DNA from: JACCTH01 sp963761985
GTDB taxonomy: Bacteria; Actinomycetota; Acidimicrobiia; Spongiisociales; ZC4RG35
NCBI GenBank assembly: GCA_963761985.1
Contig: CAVXIT010000003.1
Span: forward strand, 248,001-312,000
Reading direction: 5' to 3'
DNA: 64,000 nucleotides
Part shown: positions 53,574 through 62,624 of the stretch, one piece after another
Numbering within the stretch: the stretch's first letter is position 1
How the letters are laid out: each line of letters opens with the position of its first letter
Notes under the pieces: generated by a model
Told to the model about the DNA's origin: nothing
The model's input: the letters and a program-made list of their open reading frames with translations, nothing else
The model's database searches: none
Made by a program: the position numbers and the translations under genes

Positions 53574-56500
53574 CCTATGCCGAGCTGCATTGCCATACCA
53601 ATTTTTCGTTTCTCGACGGGGCTTCGCATGCCGAGGACCTGGTGGCCAGGGCAGTCGAGCTTTCCTACCGGGCTCTGGCCGTCACAGATCACAACGGCTT
53701 CTACGGCGCGGTGCGTTTCTCCACCGCGGCTCGCGATGCTGGCTTACCTGCGGTGTACGGAACCGAAATCGGCTTGAGCCGTAACTGGAAGCCGCCAGCG
53801 GTGCGCCCCAAGCCACCGCCGATTCAACCTGGAATCCGCCGGCGCGGACGCAACAAGCGGATGCATGGACAGAAGCCGACCAACAAGGAGCCGACCGATC
53901 ATTTGCTGCTGCTCGCCGGTTCACCTGCCGGCTACCGCGCCCTCTCACGCTTTGTCACCAATGCTCAGTTCCGAGGCGAGAAAGACCGACCGATCTATCT
54001 GCAGAGCGATCTGGAAGATCTGGCCAAGGTCGCGGACCTGGCCGTATTGAGCGGATGCCGCCAGGGAGTCATTGGCGAAGCTGCCAACCGGGGTGATCTG
54101 GCGGCAACGATGAGCGCGGCAATTGGGCTCCGTGAAGTTTTTGGCGATCGCTTCTACCTCGAGATGTGGCATCACGGCATGCCCGAAGACGATCCCCGCA
54201 ACGACCTCATCTGGGAGGTGGCCGGGCGTCTCAACCTCGGGGTGGTCGCAACCAACAACGTCCACTATCACCGCCGCGAGGACGCCGACCTTTCCGAGGT
54301 TCTCGCGGCAGTGGGTGGCCGGCGTTCTTTGGAAACCGCGGACGGTTTCCGTCCGGCGACCGATGAGCGATATCTCAAATCTCCCGCCGAGATGCATCGG
54401 CGATTCGAGCGCTACCCGGGCGCGATCCGAAATGCCCTCGCCCTCGCTGAGGAGCTCACCTTCGACTTGAGGTTGGTGGCACCCCGCCTTCCTGACTTCC
54501 CGATGCCGGGACATTTTCGTTCCGAGATGGAGTATCTCCGTTCTCTCACTTGGGAAGGGGCTCGCGACGTCTATCCCGGCAACGGCGAGGGGCTGGTCGA
54601 TCCGATGGCGCGAACCCGGCTCCAACACGAGCTCGACATCATCGACCGGCTCGGATTCGCTGGCTATTTCCTCGTGGTTTGGGACATCGTCGCCTTCGCC
54701 CGTAGTCAGGACATCTATTGCCAGATCCGGGGCTCAGGAGCCGACTCGGCGGTTTGTCGCTGTCTCGGCTTGACCCGAGTCGACCCGATCCGGCTCGGTC
54801 TTCCCTTCGAGCGTTTCCTCTCCGAGGAAAGGGGTCGTCCGCCCGACATCGATCTCGATCTCGAAGCCGACCGTCGCGAAGAGGTGATCCAGTATTGCTA
54901 TCGCCGCTACGGACGAGAGCGAGCGGCGATGGTGGCCAACGTCATCACCTACCGGGCCAGGTCGGTGCTGCGCGATGTTGGCAAGGCTTTGGGCTTTACC
55001 CAGGCTCAAGTCGACGGGCTTTCCCGCTATGTCGACAGCCACGACCCCGCCGCGATCCGACTCGATGCTCCGTTACCTCCGGGTCTGACCGCCGAGTTGC
55101 TCTATGACGTCTGCTGGCGGCTCGATGGGTTCCCCCGGCATTTGGGGATCCACTCGGGCGGAATGGTGATCGCCGATCGCCCCCTCGCTCAGGTGGTTCC
55201 CCTCGAGTGGGGGAGGATGGAGGATCGTTCGGTTCTCCAATGGGACAAGGACGATTGCGCGGCGATCGGGATCGTCAAATTCGATCTGCTCGGGTTGGGG
55301 ATGCTTAATGCCCTGCATCTCACCGCCGACCTCGTCGAGGAGGCGCACGGGTTCGAGATCGACCTCGCCACGATTCCGCAAGAGCCGGCGATCTATCGAA
55401 TGCTGACGCAGTCCGACACCGTTGGCATGTTCCAGGTTGAGTCACGCGCGCAGATGGCCACTTTGCCGCGGATGAAGCCTGTCACCTTCTATGACCTGGC
55501 CGTAGAGGTTGCCCTGATCCGCCCCGGACCGATCCAGGGACAATCGGTTCATCCCTATTTGCGCCGGCGAAATGGGGACGAGCCGATTCGTTTTCCGCAT
55601 CCGCTCACGATTCCCATTCTCGAGAAGACGATGGGGGTTCCGATTTTCCAGGAGCAGCTGATGGAACTGGCCCGGGTTTGCGCCGGTTTCGATGGAGGCC
55701 AATCCGATCGCCTGCGTCAAGCGATGACCCATAAACGCTCGGAGGAGGCAATGGGCCGGCTGGCCGAGGAAGTCTTTGCCGGGATGGCGGCCAAGGGAGT
55801 AACCGGCGCGGCGGCCGACGAGATCTGGGAAAAGCTCCAGGGCTTCGCCCACTTCGGCTTTCCCGAGAGCCATTCGGTGAGCTTCGCCTACATCGTTTAC
55901 ATGTCGGCCTGGTTGAAATACCACTGGCCCACCGAGACCCTGGCCGGGCTGCTCAACGCCCAACCGATGGGGTTCTACAGCCCCAACAGTCTTGTCCAGG
56001 ACGCGCGCCGGCACGGGGTGGAGACACTCTCTCCCTGCATCAACCGCTCATTTCACGACTGCACAATCGAAGGATGGTCGGTCGATCCAGACGACACGGT
56101 CAGCTACTACGGGGCGAGCTGGCGGCGGGGGAGAGGGCCTATCGAAGATCCCTTGCGACCGGCAATGGCGGTTCGACTCGGGCTTCGCTATGTCCGCAAC
56201 CTCGGGGAGAAAGACATCGATCGGATCGAAGCCGCCCGTCAGATCGGGGGCGAGTTCACGAGCCCCGAAGACGTCGCGTTTCGCACCGGGTTGTCGGTGC
56301 AAGCTCTCGAAGGTCTGGCTGGCAGTGGAGCTTTGGAATCGCTTGGCATCGAAAGACGGGCCGGGATGTGGGCGGCCGGACCGCTATCTGAAATCGACCC
56401 GGAGCGGCTTCCGCTTTCTCCCGGGACCGAGGCACCCCCGCTGCCGGGAATGACTGCGGAGGAAGAGCATCGCGCCGACCTGTGGTCGACCGGGGTGTCC

Positions 56501-56860
56501 AACACACATCCGATTCAGTTCATCCGCGACGAGTTGGTTGCAGCGGGATGTCTGACCGTGATGGAAGCGCTCAATTTGCGCCGCAATGGGGTGATGGCCG
56601 AGGTTGGCGGCGTGGTGACCCATCGTCAGCATCCGGGCACGGCCGCAGGCGTGGTCTTCTTCAACCTCGAAGACGAGACCGGCATGCTGAATATCGTGGT
56701 GTTGCCACCAGTTTGGTCAGCGAATCGCGAAGTTGCTCGCAAGACCGCGGCAATGGTGATTGGGGGAAGACTCGAGTATCGGGACGGAGTCACCAACCTG
56801 GTGGCGCATCGTTTCATACCGCTGCATGTGGCAACGCTTAAGTCCCGCGATTTTCGTTAA
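53567..56860 (+). CDS. dnaE2: Error-prone DNA polymerase DnaE2 (ImuC)
   Basis: 1097 residues, a normal length. N-terminal PHP domain (AELHCHTNFSFLDGASH), palm with catalytic Asp residues in PPDIDLDLEAD (about 427-431) and in VKFDLLGLG (about 570), fingers with FPHPLTIPILEKTMGVPIFQEQ, HhH region, and an OB domain at the end. It is the polymerase of the ImuA/ImuB/DnaE2 SOS mutasome and carries out translesion synthesis. It starts inside a LexA box and is the partner of imuAB at 42-44 kb. Its stop overlaps the convergent lysozyme-like gene. Confidence 0.95.
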   Translation: MFAYAELHCHTNFSFLDGASHAEDLVARAVELSYRALAVTDHNGFYGAVRFSTAARDAGLPAVYGTEIGLSRNWKPPAVRPKPPPIQPGIRRRGRNKRMHGQKPTNKEPTDHLLLLAGSPAGYRALSRFVTNAQFRGEKDRPIYLQSDLEDLAKVADLAVLSGCRQGVIGEAANRGDLAATMSAAIGLREVFGDRFYLEMWHHGMPEDDPRNDLIWEVAGRLNLGVVATNNVHYHRREDADLSEVLAAVGGRRSLETADGFRPATDERYLKSPAEMHRRFERYPGAIRNALALAEELTFDLRLVAPRLPDFPMPGHFRSEMEYLRSLTWEGARDVYPGNGEGLVDPMARTRLQHELDIIDRLGFAGYFLVVWDIVAFARSQDIYCQIRGSGADSAVCRCLGLTRVDPIRLGLPFERFLSEERGRPPDIDLDLEADRREEVIQYCYRRYGRERAAMVANVITYRARSVLRDVGKALGFTQAQVDGLSRYVDSHDPAAIRLDAPLPPGLTAELLYDVCWRLDGFPRHLGIHSGGMVIADRPLAQVVPLEWGRMEDRSVLQWDKDDCAAIGIVKFDLLGLGMLNALHLTADLVEEAHGFEIDLATIPQEPAIYRMLTQSDTVGMFQVESRAQMATLPRMKPVTFYDLAVEVALIRPGPIQGQSVHPYLRRRNGDEPIRFPHPLTIPILEKTMGVPIFQEQLMELARVCAGFDGGQSDRLRQAMTHKRSEEAMGRLAEEVFAGMAAKGVTGAAADEIWEKLQGFAHFGFPESHSVSFAYIVYMSAWLKYHWPTETLAGLLNAQPMGFYSPNSLVQDARRHGVETLSPCINRSFHDCTIEGWSVDPDDTVSYYGASWRRGRGPIEDPLRPAMAVRLGLRYVRNLGEKDIDRIEAARQIGGEFTSPEDVAFRTGLSVQALEGLAGSGALESLGIERRAGMWAAGPLSEIDPERLPLSPGTEAPPLPGMTAEEEHRADLWSTGVSNTHPIQFIRDELVAAGCLTVMEALNLRRNGVMAEVGGVVTHRQHPGTAAGVVFFNLEDETGMLNIVVLPPVWSANREVARKTAAMVIGGRLEYRDGVTNLVAHRFIPLHVATLKSRDFR

Positions 56861-57351
56861 CCGCAGCTCCAGTAACCCCAGCCCGGACCGGCGTACACGA
56901 TGTGAGCGGCGACAGAGACATTCAGTGCCGGATCAAAAGGATCTGCTTCCGCCGGCAGACCCATCTCGGCGACTGCCAGCGCCCAATCGGTGGGATCGAT
57001 CTGGAATAAACCCACGGCGCCGGTGGCGGGATCGATCGAATCGACATCGAAGCGGGACAAGCACCAGGCCACGCGCACTGCCTGATTCACATCCCCGGAC
57101 GCAAAGTGCGCGTTCACCAGGTCCCGAAAAACGACCGAGTCGAGCCAACCGGTGTCGAGCTCGACCGAAGACGCCGTGCTGGATGAATTGACGGCAGCGG
57201 AAGTCGACGGTTCCTCGGTCAAGGGCTCGATTGCCGGCAAGGGCGCGACCCGAGGAAGCGCTTCGTTGGTGTTAAAAGCGGCGAAACCCACAATTGTGAG
57301 CAGGATCACCGCTGACCACCCAGCCATGTGCAAAAACCTGTGGAAACTCAT
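56857..57351 (-). CDS. Secreted lysozyme-like (transglycosylase SLT-type) protein
   Basis: 164 residues. An N-terminal membrane/signal segment (AGWSAVILLTIVGFAAF) and a Ser/Thr/Pro/Glu-rich linker precede a lysozyme-like domain: AWCLSRFDVDSIDPATGAVGLFQIDPTDW and ALNVSVAAHIVYAGPGWGYWSCG. The usual catalytic Glu of SLT (ESxF) seems replaced by CLSRFD, so activity is uncertain. It would act on peptidoglycan outside the membrane. It overlaps the dnaE2 stop. Confidence 0.72.
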   Translation of the reverse strand: MSFHRFLHMAGWSAVILLTIVGFAAFNTNEALPRVAPLPAIEPLTEEPSTSAAVNSSSTASSVELDTGWLDSVVFRDLVNAHFASGDVNQAVRVAWCLSRFDVDSIDPATGAVGLFQIDPTDWALAVAEMGLPAEADPFDPALNVSVAAHIVYAGPGWGYWSCG

Positions 57352-57365
57352 GACTCCGACCCGTG

Positions 57366-57395
57366 CAAAAAGGTATTCCGCCGCCCTTCCGGCGG
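57366..57395 (-). terminator. Intrinsic terminator of the AroQ-hydrolase gene
   Basis: The arms CCGCCG (57378-57383) and CGGCGG (57390-57395) form a hairpin. On the minus strand it is followed, after AATACC, by TTTTT (57370-57366). It lies a few bases past the stop of the minus-strand fusion gene. Confidence 0.7.
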
Positions 57396-57402
57396 CAAAC
57401 CG

Positions 57403-58530
57403 CTAGAGGGTTACTTTTCGCGCTTGCAGCCAGTCCACAACCAACCCCCAAGCAGAACTTGAAGGTTCCAAAAAGGAGCCGTGGCTCCCTTCGCATAAGA
57501 CGAAATCCACGGTCGAAAATGCTTCGGCATACGCAGAGACAGCATCCGGCGGACTTACGGAGTCCTCGCGTGCGGCCGCGACCACCGTGGGACCAATTGG
57601 AGGGGACCGATGCTGGGGTGAGTAAAGCTCAGGGGAAGGCTGATCGCCCGCGAGAAGACGGCTCACAGGACCCGACCACACCGGGTCCTGGGCCGCTCTT
57701 ACGAGGTCAGGGAACGGGGCCAGGGCCGCAATCGGACCCGGATGGAACGAGGCGGCCCAGAGGACCATCGTTGCCCCGGCCGAGTGACCGATGAGGGCAG
57801 TGTTCTCAGGCTCAATTCCGGTCGTTTCCGGCAGATGCTCGAGCGCTCGAGCGAGGTCCTCGAACGTCTCCGGCCACCCGCCCCCGAGCCCGAGCCGCCG
57901 ATATTCGAGGTTGACCGTTGCCCAGCCGCGTCGCGTCAGATCGATCGCGATTCCTTCGGTGGTGTCTGCAGTCCACTCGTGTCGCCAGAGGCCACCATGA
58001 ACCAGCACGGCCAGGCGGCTGGCAGTGCCATTCGGCTGGCGCCAATCGCCATATTGATCGGGCAGAGGGCCGTACACGACCTTTTCCACCTTCCAAGCCA
58101 GGCCATTTGCTATATGGCGAATTGCGGAGCTGTAGCCGCCCGTCCCCCGCCCGTATATCTGCGAGTTCGCCGCCATAGCGGAGCGGCGCCGGAACGGTTC
58201 GCGCTCGAGGATGTTGGAGATATGGACCTCAACTACAGGCTGAGACAATGCCGAGAGTGCGTCGCCCAAGGCCCGCGAGTAGTGGGTGAGGGCCCCGGGG
58301 TTGATGACCACTGCATCGACGGCCGGCTCCTCGCCGGAGATGGTGTGGACCCTGTCGACGAGAGCAGCCTCATCATTGGCTTGAAAGAATGCGACCTCGA
58401 TTCCCAAGCGGTCACCGAGATCCTTCAGTTCGGCCTCGAGCTCGGCCAGCGTGGTTCGTCCGTAGATCTCTGGTTCGCGAGTACCGAGCTGGTCGAGGTT
58501 CGGACCATTGATGACTAGTACCCGGGACAT
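57403..58530 (-). CDS. aroQ: 3-dehydroquinate dehydratase type II fused to an alpha/beta hydrolase
   Basis: 375 residues with two domains and a short linker. Residues 1-145 are a complete type II dehydroquinase of the shikimate pathway: INGPNLDQLG, R18, Y23, N77 in VINPGALTH, H83, H103 in EVHISN and REPFRRRS. Residues about 150-375 are an alpha/beta hydrolase with HGGLWRHEW (178-180 oxyanion motif), nucleophile S250 in GHSAGA, a likely Asp 323 and H350 in GSHGSF. The hydrolase substrate is unknown. No frameshift separates the parts. An oddity discussed in the findings. Followed by a terminator. Confidence 0.9.
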   Translation of the reverse strand: MSRVLVINGPNLDQLGTREPEIYGRTTLAELEAELKDLGDRLGIEVAFFQANDEAALVDRVHTISGEEPAVDAVVINPGALTHYSRALGDALSALSQPVVEVHISNILEREPFRRRSAMAANSQIYGRGTGGYSSAIRHIANGLAWKVEKVVYGPLPDQYGDWRQPNGTASRLAVLVHGGLWRHEWTADTTEGIAIDLTRRGWATVNLEYRRLGLGGGWPETFEDLARALEHLPETTGIEPENTALIGHSAGATMVLWAASFHPGPIAALAPFPDLVRAAQDPVWSGPVSRLLAGDQPSPELYSPQHRSPPIGPTVVAAAREDSVSPPDAVSAYAEAFSTVDFVLCEGSHGSFLEPSSSAWGLVVDWLQARKVTL

Positions 58531-58557
58531 CTCGCCGATGATGGCAAAATTGACTCG

Positions 58558-59325
58558 TTGAAGCGATCTTCTCCGTTTCTGATGCGGTTCTTGCCCGGGG
58601 CGATTTTCGCCATGCTTTTGCTTGGCGCCTGTGGTGACGCGCCACTAAGCGACGTCGGCGGTGGCGCCTCCGATTGGATTGGAGAGCCAACCCTGGTGAG
58701 CACCGCGACGACCGAGAACTCGGGACCGGCCCTGGTCGCCACCCGCCGGGTCGAGTGGTTCAACGGGGATCTCGCCCCGGTCGCAGGTACGACCTCAGCC
58801 GAGATCATTTCCGGTGTTTACGCCCGAGCGCGATCGAGCGACCCGTTCGTCCAGGCCACTCCGGAAGAGATTGCCCTAGCTCTGCCTGGCATCGAGTTTC
58901 CGAGCCAGGTTCCCCCCGAGGTCAGGTACGTCACGAGCCAACTCGTCTACGACCTTGCCCAGGTGACCCTCTCCACCGAGCAGGTCGCGGCCTTCGGCCT
59001 CTGGTCGGTGGAGCCGTACACCCGGTCGCGCTCGGTGGGTCAGCAAGCGGTGTTGACGGTGGTCAACGACCCGGAGGGATTGGCCGCGCTTGCATCCGGG
59101 ACGGCCGACACCAGCTGCGCTCGCTACATCGACCGACAAGCGCAGTGCTCGGTCACCACTGTCGAAGGAGGTCCGGCCTGGGAGCTGACAGACCGCTTGG
59201 GAACGTCGCTCATTTGGTACACGACCACCTATCGCTATGAGCTCTTCCTCCGCTCCGGGGTCAACCCCGGGTGGGCGGTGCCAATGGCTGACTCAGCCCG
59301 CTCCCTCGACTCGGTTAGTGGATGA
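58558..59325 (+). CDS. Predicted lipoprotein, unknown function
   Basis: 255 residues from TTG 58558; ATG 58582 is also possible. A lipoprotein signal ends in LLLGAC, followed by a Ser/Thr/Gly-rich linker. The remaining 180 residues are not recognised; the pattern RYIDRQAQCSVTTVEG and TTTYRYELFLR suggests a beta-rich exported domain. The stop overlaps the start of the third ABC exporter (ATGA), which suggests a shared role, perhaps substrate handling outside the membrane. Confidence 0.72.
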   Translation: MKRSSPFLMRFLPGAIFAMLLLGACGDAPLSDVGGGASDWIGEPTLVSTATTENSGPALVATRRVEWFNGDLAPVAGTTSAEIISGVYARARSSDPFVQATPEEIALALPGIEFPSQVPPEVRYVTSQLVYDLAQVTLSTEQVAAFGLWSVEPYTRSRSVGQQAVLTVVNDPEGLAALASGTADTSCARYIDRQAQCSVTTVEGGPAWELTDRLGTSLIWYTTTYRYELFLRSGVNPGWAVPMADSARSLDSVSG

Positions 59326-61301
59326 CCCACTTCGGTTGGAACTACATCCGGTATGACCCGGAGGAAGCCAAGTCCGATCTAAACCGCGAGTTGCTCGGCC
59401 GAGTCTGGCGTTATGGCCGGCAATACCGCCGCCAGCTGGTCGGGGTCATCTTCACCGTGGTGACCACTTCGATCCTCAGCGTCGTCCCTCCGCAACTGAC
59501 CAGGCGGCTGATAGATGAGGCCCTACCGCAGCGGAACCTAAGGCTTCTGACGATCCTCGGGCTTGGGATGGTGCTCTTGCCACTCGTCAATTCGGCGATC
59601 GGCGTTCTGCAGCGCTGGTGGTCGGCCCGAGCCGGCGAGGGGATCATCTTCGATCTTCGGCGCCAGCTCTACGAGCACCTGCAAAAGATGTCGCTGCGCT
59701 TTTTCACGTCCACCCGGACCGGAGAGCTCATCTCGCGGCTCAATACCGATGTAGTCGGCGCCCAACAGGCAATCACCGGCACCTTCATCACCGTGTTCTC
59801 GAACCTTGTTTCGGTGGTGGTGATCTTGGTGGTGATGCTCCGCGCCGAGTGGCGACTGACTCTGCTCGCGTTGATGGCGCTGCCGCTCTTTGCGCTTCCG
59901 GCGAGACGTGTCGCCCGAATTCTCCGGCGCTACACCGACCAGCAAATGCAACGAAACGCGGAGATGTCGGTGATTCTCCAGGAGACGTTCAATATCTCCG
60001 GTGCGTTACTGGTCAAGCTCTTTGGGCGCGAGAGAGCTGAGTCCGGGCGTTACGCGGCCGAGGCTGCGGGGGCGCGTGATCTCGGGGTGAAGCAAGCCAT
60101 GGTTGGGCGATGGTTCTTTGCCACGCTCGGTCTGGTGGGAGCTTTCGGCTCCGCCGTCGTGTTCTGGGTCGGCGGTTGGATGGTCATTCGCGAGGAGCTC
60201 ACCATCGGCACCGTTGTGATGTTCACGGCCCTGATCGGACAGCTCTACGGCCCGCTGAGCTCCCTCACGACGAGCCGGGTGGAATTGGCGACGTCGCTCG
60301 TTTCTTTTGAGCGCGTCTTCGAAGTGCTCGATATGAGACCCGATGTCAGCGAAGGAACCGAGGATCTCCGCGAGATGAAAGGCGACGTCGAGTTCGACCA
60401 CGTCTCTTTCCGCTATCAGAGCGGCGAGCTGATCGGCCTCGAGGCGGTGAAGCGACGGGGTCGCCGCGCCAACCTCGACGAAGGCCTTGTCCCCCAACAA
60501 GTGTCGACTCGCCAATGGGCCATCGAAGACGTCGATTTCAAGATCAACGCCGGTCAGCTCGTGGCGTTGGTAGGCCCGAGCGGCGCCGGCAAGACGACGG
60601 TGTCATATTTGATCCCCCGTCTCTATGACGTCACCCAGGGAGCGATCCGCATCGATGGATTTGATGTGCGGTCGTTGACCTTTGAGTCCATTGCCCGCGG
60701 CATCGGAGTTGTGACCCAGGAGACCTATCTCTTCCACGACACGATTGCCGCCAACCTCCGCTACGCCCGCGCTGACGCCACGACCGACGAACTATGGGCG
60801 GCCGCTCGAGCCGCCAACATCGCCGACTTCATCGAAGCCTTGCCTGAAAAGTTCGAAACCATTGTCGGTGAGCGTGGCTACCGCCTCTCTGGGGGCGAAA
60901 GGCAACGACTGGCGATCGCGCGCGTCATTCTCAAGGACCCGGCCGTGCTCATCCTCGACGAGGCGACCTCTTCGCTCGACTCGCGCTCGGAGGCGCTGAT
61001 CCAGGAGGCTTTGGAACGGTTGATGCAAGGACGTACTTCAGTGGTCATTGCCCACCGCCTGTCGACGATCCTGGCCGCCGATCAAATCCTGGTCCTCGAT
61101 CAGGGCCGGCTGGTCGAGCAAGGCTCTCACGAAGTTCTCCTCAGCCAGGGAGGTTTGTATCGCGAGTTGTTCGAAACCCAGTTCCGGGCGGTGACTGTTT
61201 CTCCCCCTTCCTCCCTCCCGCCAAATAATCAGCTTGGGCCGGCTCTCCCCCCCTCGGAGGGAGAAACGGGGGGAGTGGCCCGTAGGGCCGAGGGGGGCTA
61301 G
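59322..61301 (+). CDS. ABC exporter (TMD-NBD), homodimeric type
   Basis: 659 residues. Six membrane helices, then an NBD with Walker A GPSGAGKTT, signature LSGGERQRL, Walker B VLILDEATSSLD and the H-loop AHRLSTI; all sites look intact, so a homodimer is likely. Two oddities: an insertion of about 30 residues near 364-395 before the Walker A region (with KRRGRRANLDEG), and a Pro/Gly-rich C-terminal tail of about 35 residues beyond the usual end, which overlaps the universal stress protein stop by four bases. Substrate unknown. Coupled to the lipoprotein upstream. Confidence 0.9.
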   Translation: MTHFGWNYIRYDPEEAKSDLNRELLGRVWRYGRQYRRQLVGVIFTVVTTSILSVVPPQLTRRLIDEALPQRNLRLLTILGLGMVLLPLVNSAIGVLQRWWSARAGEGIIFDLRRQLYEHLQKMSLRFFTSTRTGELISRLNTDVVGAQQAITGTFITVFSNLVSVVVILVVMLRAEWRLTLLALMALPLFALPARRVARILRRYTDQQMQRNAEMSVILQETFNISGALLVKLFGRERAESGRYAAEAAGARDLGVKQAMVGRWFFATLGLVGAFGSAVVFWVGGWMVIREELTIGTVVMFTALIGQLYGPLSSLTTSRVELATSLVSFERVFEVLDMRPDVSEGTEDLREMKGDVEFDHVSFRYQSGELIGLEAVKRRGRRANLDEGLVPQQVSTRQWAIEDVDFKINAGQLVALVGPSGAGKTTVSYLIPRLYDVTQGAIRIDGFDVRSLTFESIARGIGVVTQETYLFHDTIAANLRYARADATTDELWAAARAANIADFIEALPEKFETIVGERGYRLSGGERQRLAIARVILKDPAVLILDEATSSLDSRSEALIQEALERLMQGRTSVVIAHRLSTILAADQILVLDQGRLVEQGSHEVLLSQGGLYRELFETQFRAVTVSPPSSLPPNNQLGPALPPSEGETGGVARRAEGG

Positions 61302-61801
61302 GGGTAAAACTCGCCGGTGTCCTCGATCCGGCTCCCGGGGACGAGCAACAAAGGGATCTGGCATCGATCCATCACGCGGACGGAGACGCTTTTCCAGGCC
61401 TGCTCGGTGAAGAGCCTACGAGTGGCGCCCATGACGATGGCGTCCGCTCCGACGTCCTGAGCAGTGTTGATGATGGCCTCGGCAGGGTCGTCGCCCTCGA
61501 CGAGACGGATCGAGGCAGTCCGGGACTTGGCAGCCAGGGCCGCTATCAGCGGATCGACGATGCGGCGCCCGCGCTCTTCGAGGTAGCGAGCGGCTTTGAC
61601 CTCAGCCTGCTCGTTGCGCCGGGCATCGTCGTCGAGGAGCGAACGGCGTTCTTCGTCATCGAGGGTGGCGAGAAAGGTGCGGGGCACCTGGATGACGGTC
61701 ATCACCGTGATCGAGCCCAGGTCATTGCCGACGAGGAGGTCGCAGAAGTCGGCTACCGAGTTCGGCGGCAGGACCCCGGTGGTAGCGACGAGCACATGCA
61801 C
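61298..61801 (-). CDS. Universal stress protein family protein
   Basis: 167 residues from GTG 61801, giving the typical start VHVLVATTGVLPPNSV; ATG 61846 would overlap the SDR start codon. The C-terminal part has GADAIVMGATRRLFTEQAW and RVMDRCQIPLLLVPG like UspA nucleotide-binding folds, though the central GxxG motif is irregular. The role is unknown. It is divergent from the SDR gene and convergent with the ABC exporter. Confidence 0.78.
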   Translation of the reverse strand: MHVLVATTGVLPPNSVADFCDLLVGNDLGSITVMTVIQVPRTFLATLDDEERRSLLDDDARRNEQAEVKAARYLEERGRRIVDPLIAALAAKSRTASIRLVEGDDPAEAIINTAQDVGADAIVMGATRRLFTEQAWKSVSVRVMDRCQIPLLLVPGSRIEDTGEFYP

Positions 61802-61844
61802 GGACCGGGAGGTTAGGGCGGATCGCTTGCTTAACTCCTCCGAC

Positions 61845-62624
61845 ATGGATGTACGCCTCGACGGAAAAGTCGCCATCGTCACCGGGGCCAGCCGGGGAAT
61901 TGGCGAAGCCACTGCCCGGTTGATGCTCGAGTCGGGTGCCGAGGGCGTGACCATCACCAGTCGCAAGCCGGACAACCTCGACCAGGCGGTCAAGGAACTC
62001 GTCGGCGCCGGCGTCGCCGAAGATCGGCTGTATGCGATCGCGGCGCGGGCGGACGATCCCGAGGATGCCAAACGAGCGGTTGCCGCGACGATCGAGCGCT
62101 TCGGCTCTTGCGACATCCTCGTCAACAACGCCGGTACCAACCCCGCTCCGGGACCGCTCGTCACCGTCGATCTCGGCGCGGTCGACAAGACCTGGGCCGT
62201 AAATCAACGGGGACCGCTGATTTGGTGCCAGCAAGTGGTGACGCAATGGATGGCTGATCACGGTGGCGCCATCATCAACGTTGCTTCGGTTGGCGGCCTG
62301 CGGCCTGCTCCCATCCTGGGGGCATACAACATTTCCAAAGCCGCCCTGGCCTACATGACCCAGCAGCTCGCATTCGAACTCGCACCGGTGGTTCGGGTCA
62401 ACGCAGTTGCTCCCGGAGTGGTCAAGACTCGACTGGCCGGATCGCTCTGGGAGGGTCGAGAAGCGGAGGCCGGTCAGGCGCATCCGTTGGGGCGAATCGG
62501 CGTTCCAGATGACATCGCCCGGGCGATTGTTTTTCTTGCCTCCGATGCCGCCAGCTGGATTACCGGGGTCGTGCTGCCGGTTGATGGTGGAGTGATCGGC
62601 GCCGGCGCTACCTCGATTTCATGA
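61845..62624 (+). CDS. Short-chain dehydrogenase/reductase
   Basis: 259 residues from ATG 61845, 8 bases after a TTAACT that could be a -10. Classical SDR features: TGASRGIGEA (NAD(P) site, about residues 14-23), NNAGTN, active-site Ser in NVASVGGL with YNISK (catalytic Tyr and Lys), and the SSDAASWITGVVLPVDGG end. The cofactor is NAD or NADP; the substrate is unknown. Its stop overlaps cofG by four bases, but a role in F420 synthesis is not implied. Confidence 0.88.
   Translation: MDVRLDGKVAIVTGASRGIGEATARLMLESGAEGVTITSRKPDNLDQAVKELVGAGVAEDRLYAIAARADDPEDAKRAVAATIERFGSCDILVNNAGTNPAPGPLVTVDLGAVDKTWAVNQRGPLIWCQQVVTQWMADHGGAIINVASVGGLRPAPILGAYNISKAALAYMTQQLAFELAPVVRVNAVAPGVVKTRLAGSLWEGREAEAGQAHPLGRIGVPDDIARAIVFLASDAASWITGVVLPVDGGVIGAGATSIS

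Noticed and set aside
59536..59560. Third copy of the palindromic repeat (AACCTAAGGC)
   Set aside because: Only ten bases match and they lie within a coding segment of the ABC exporter without the hairpin.
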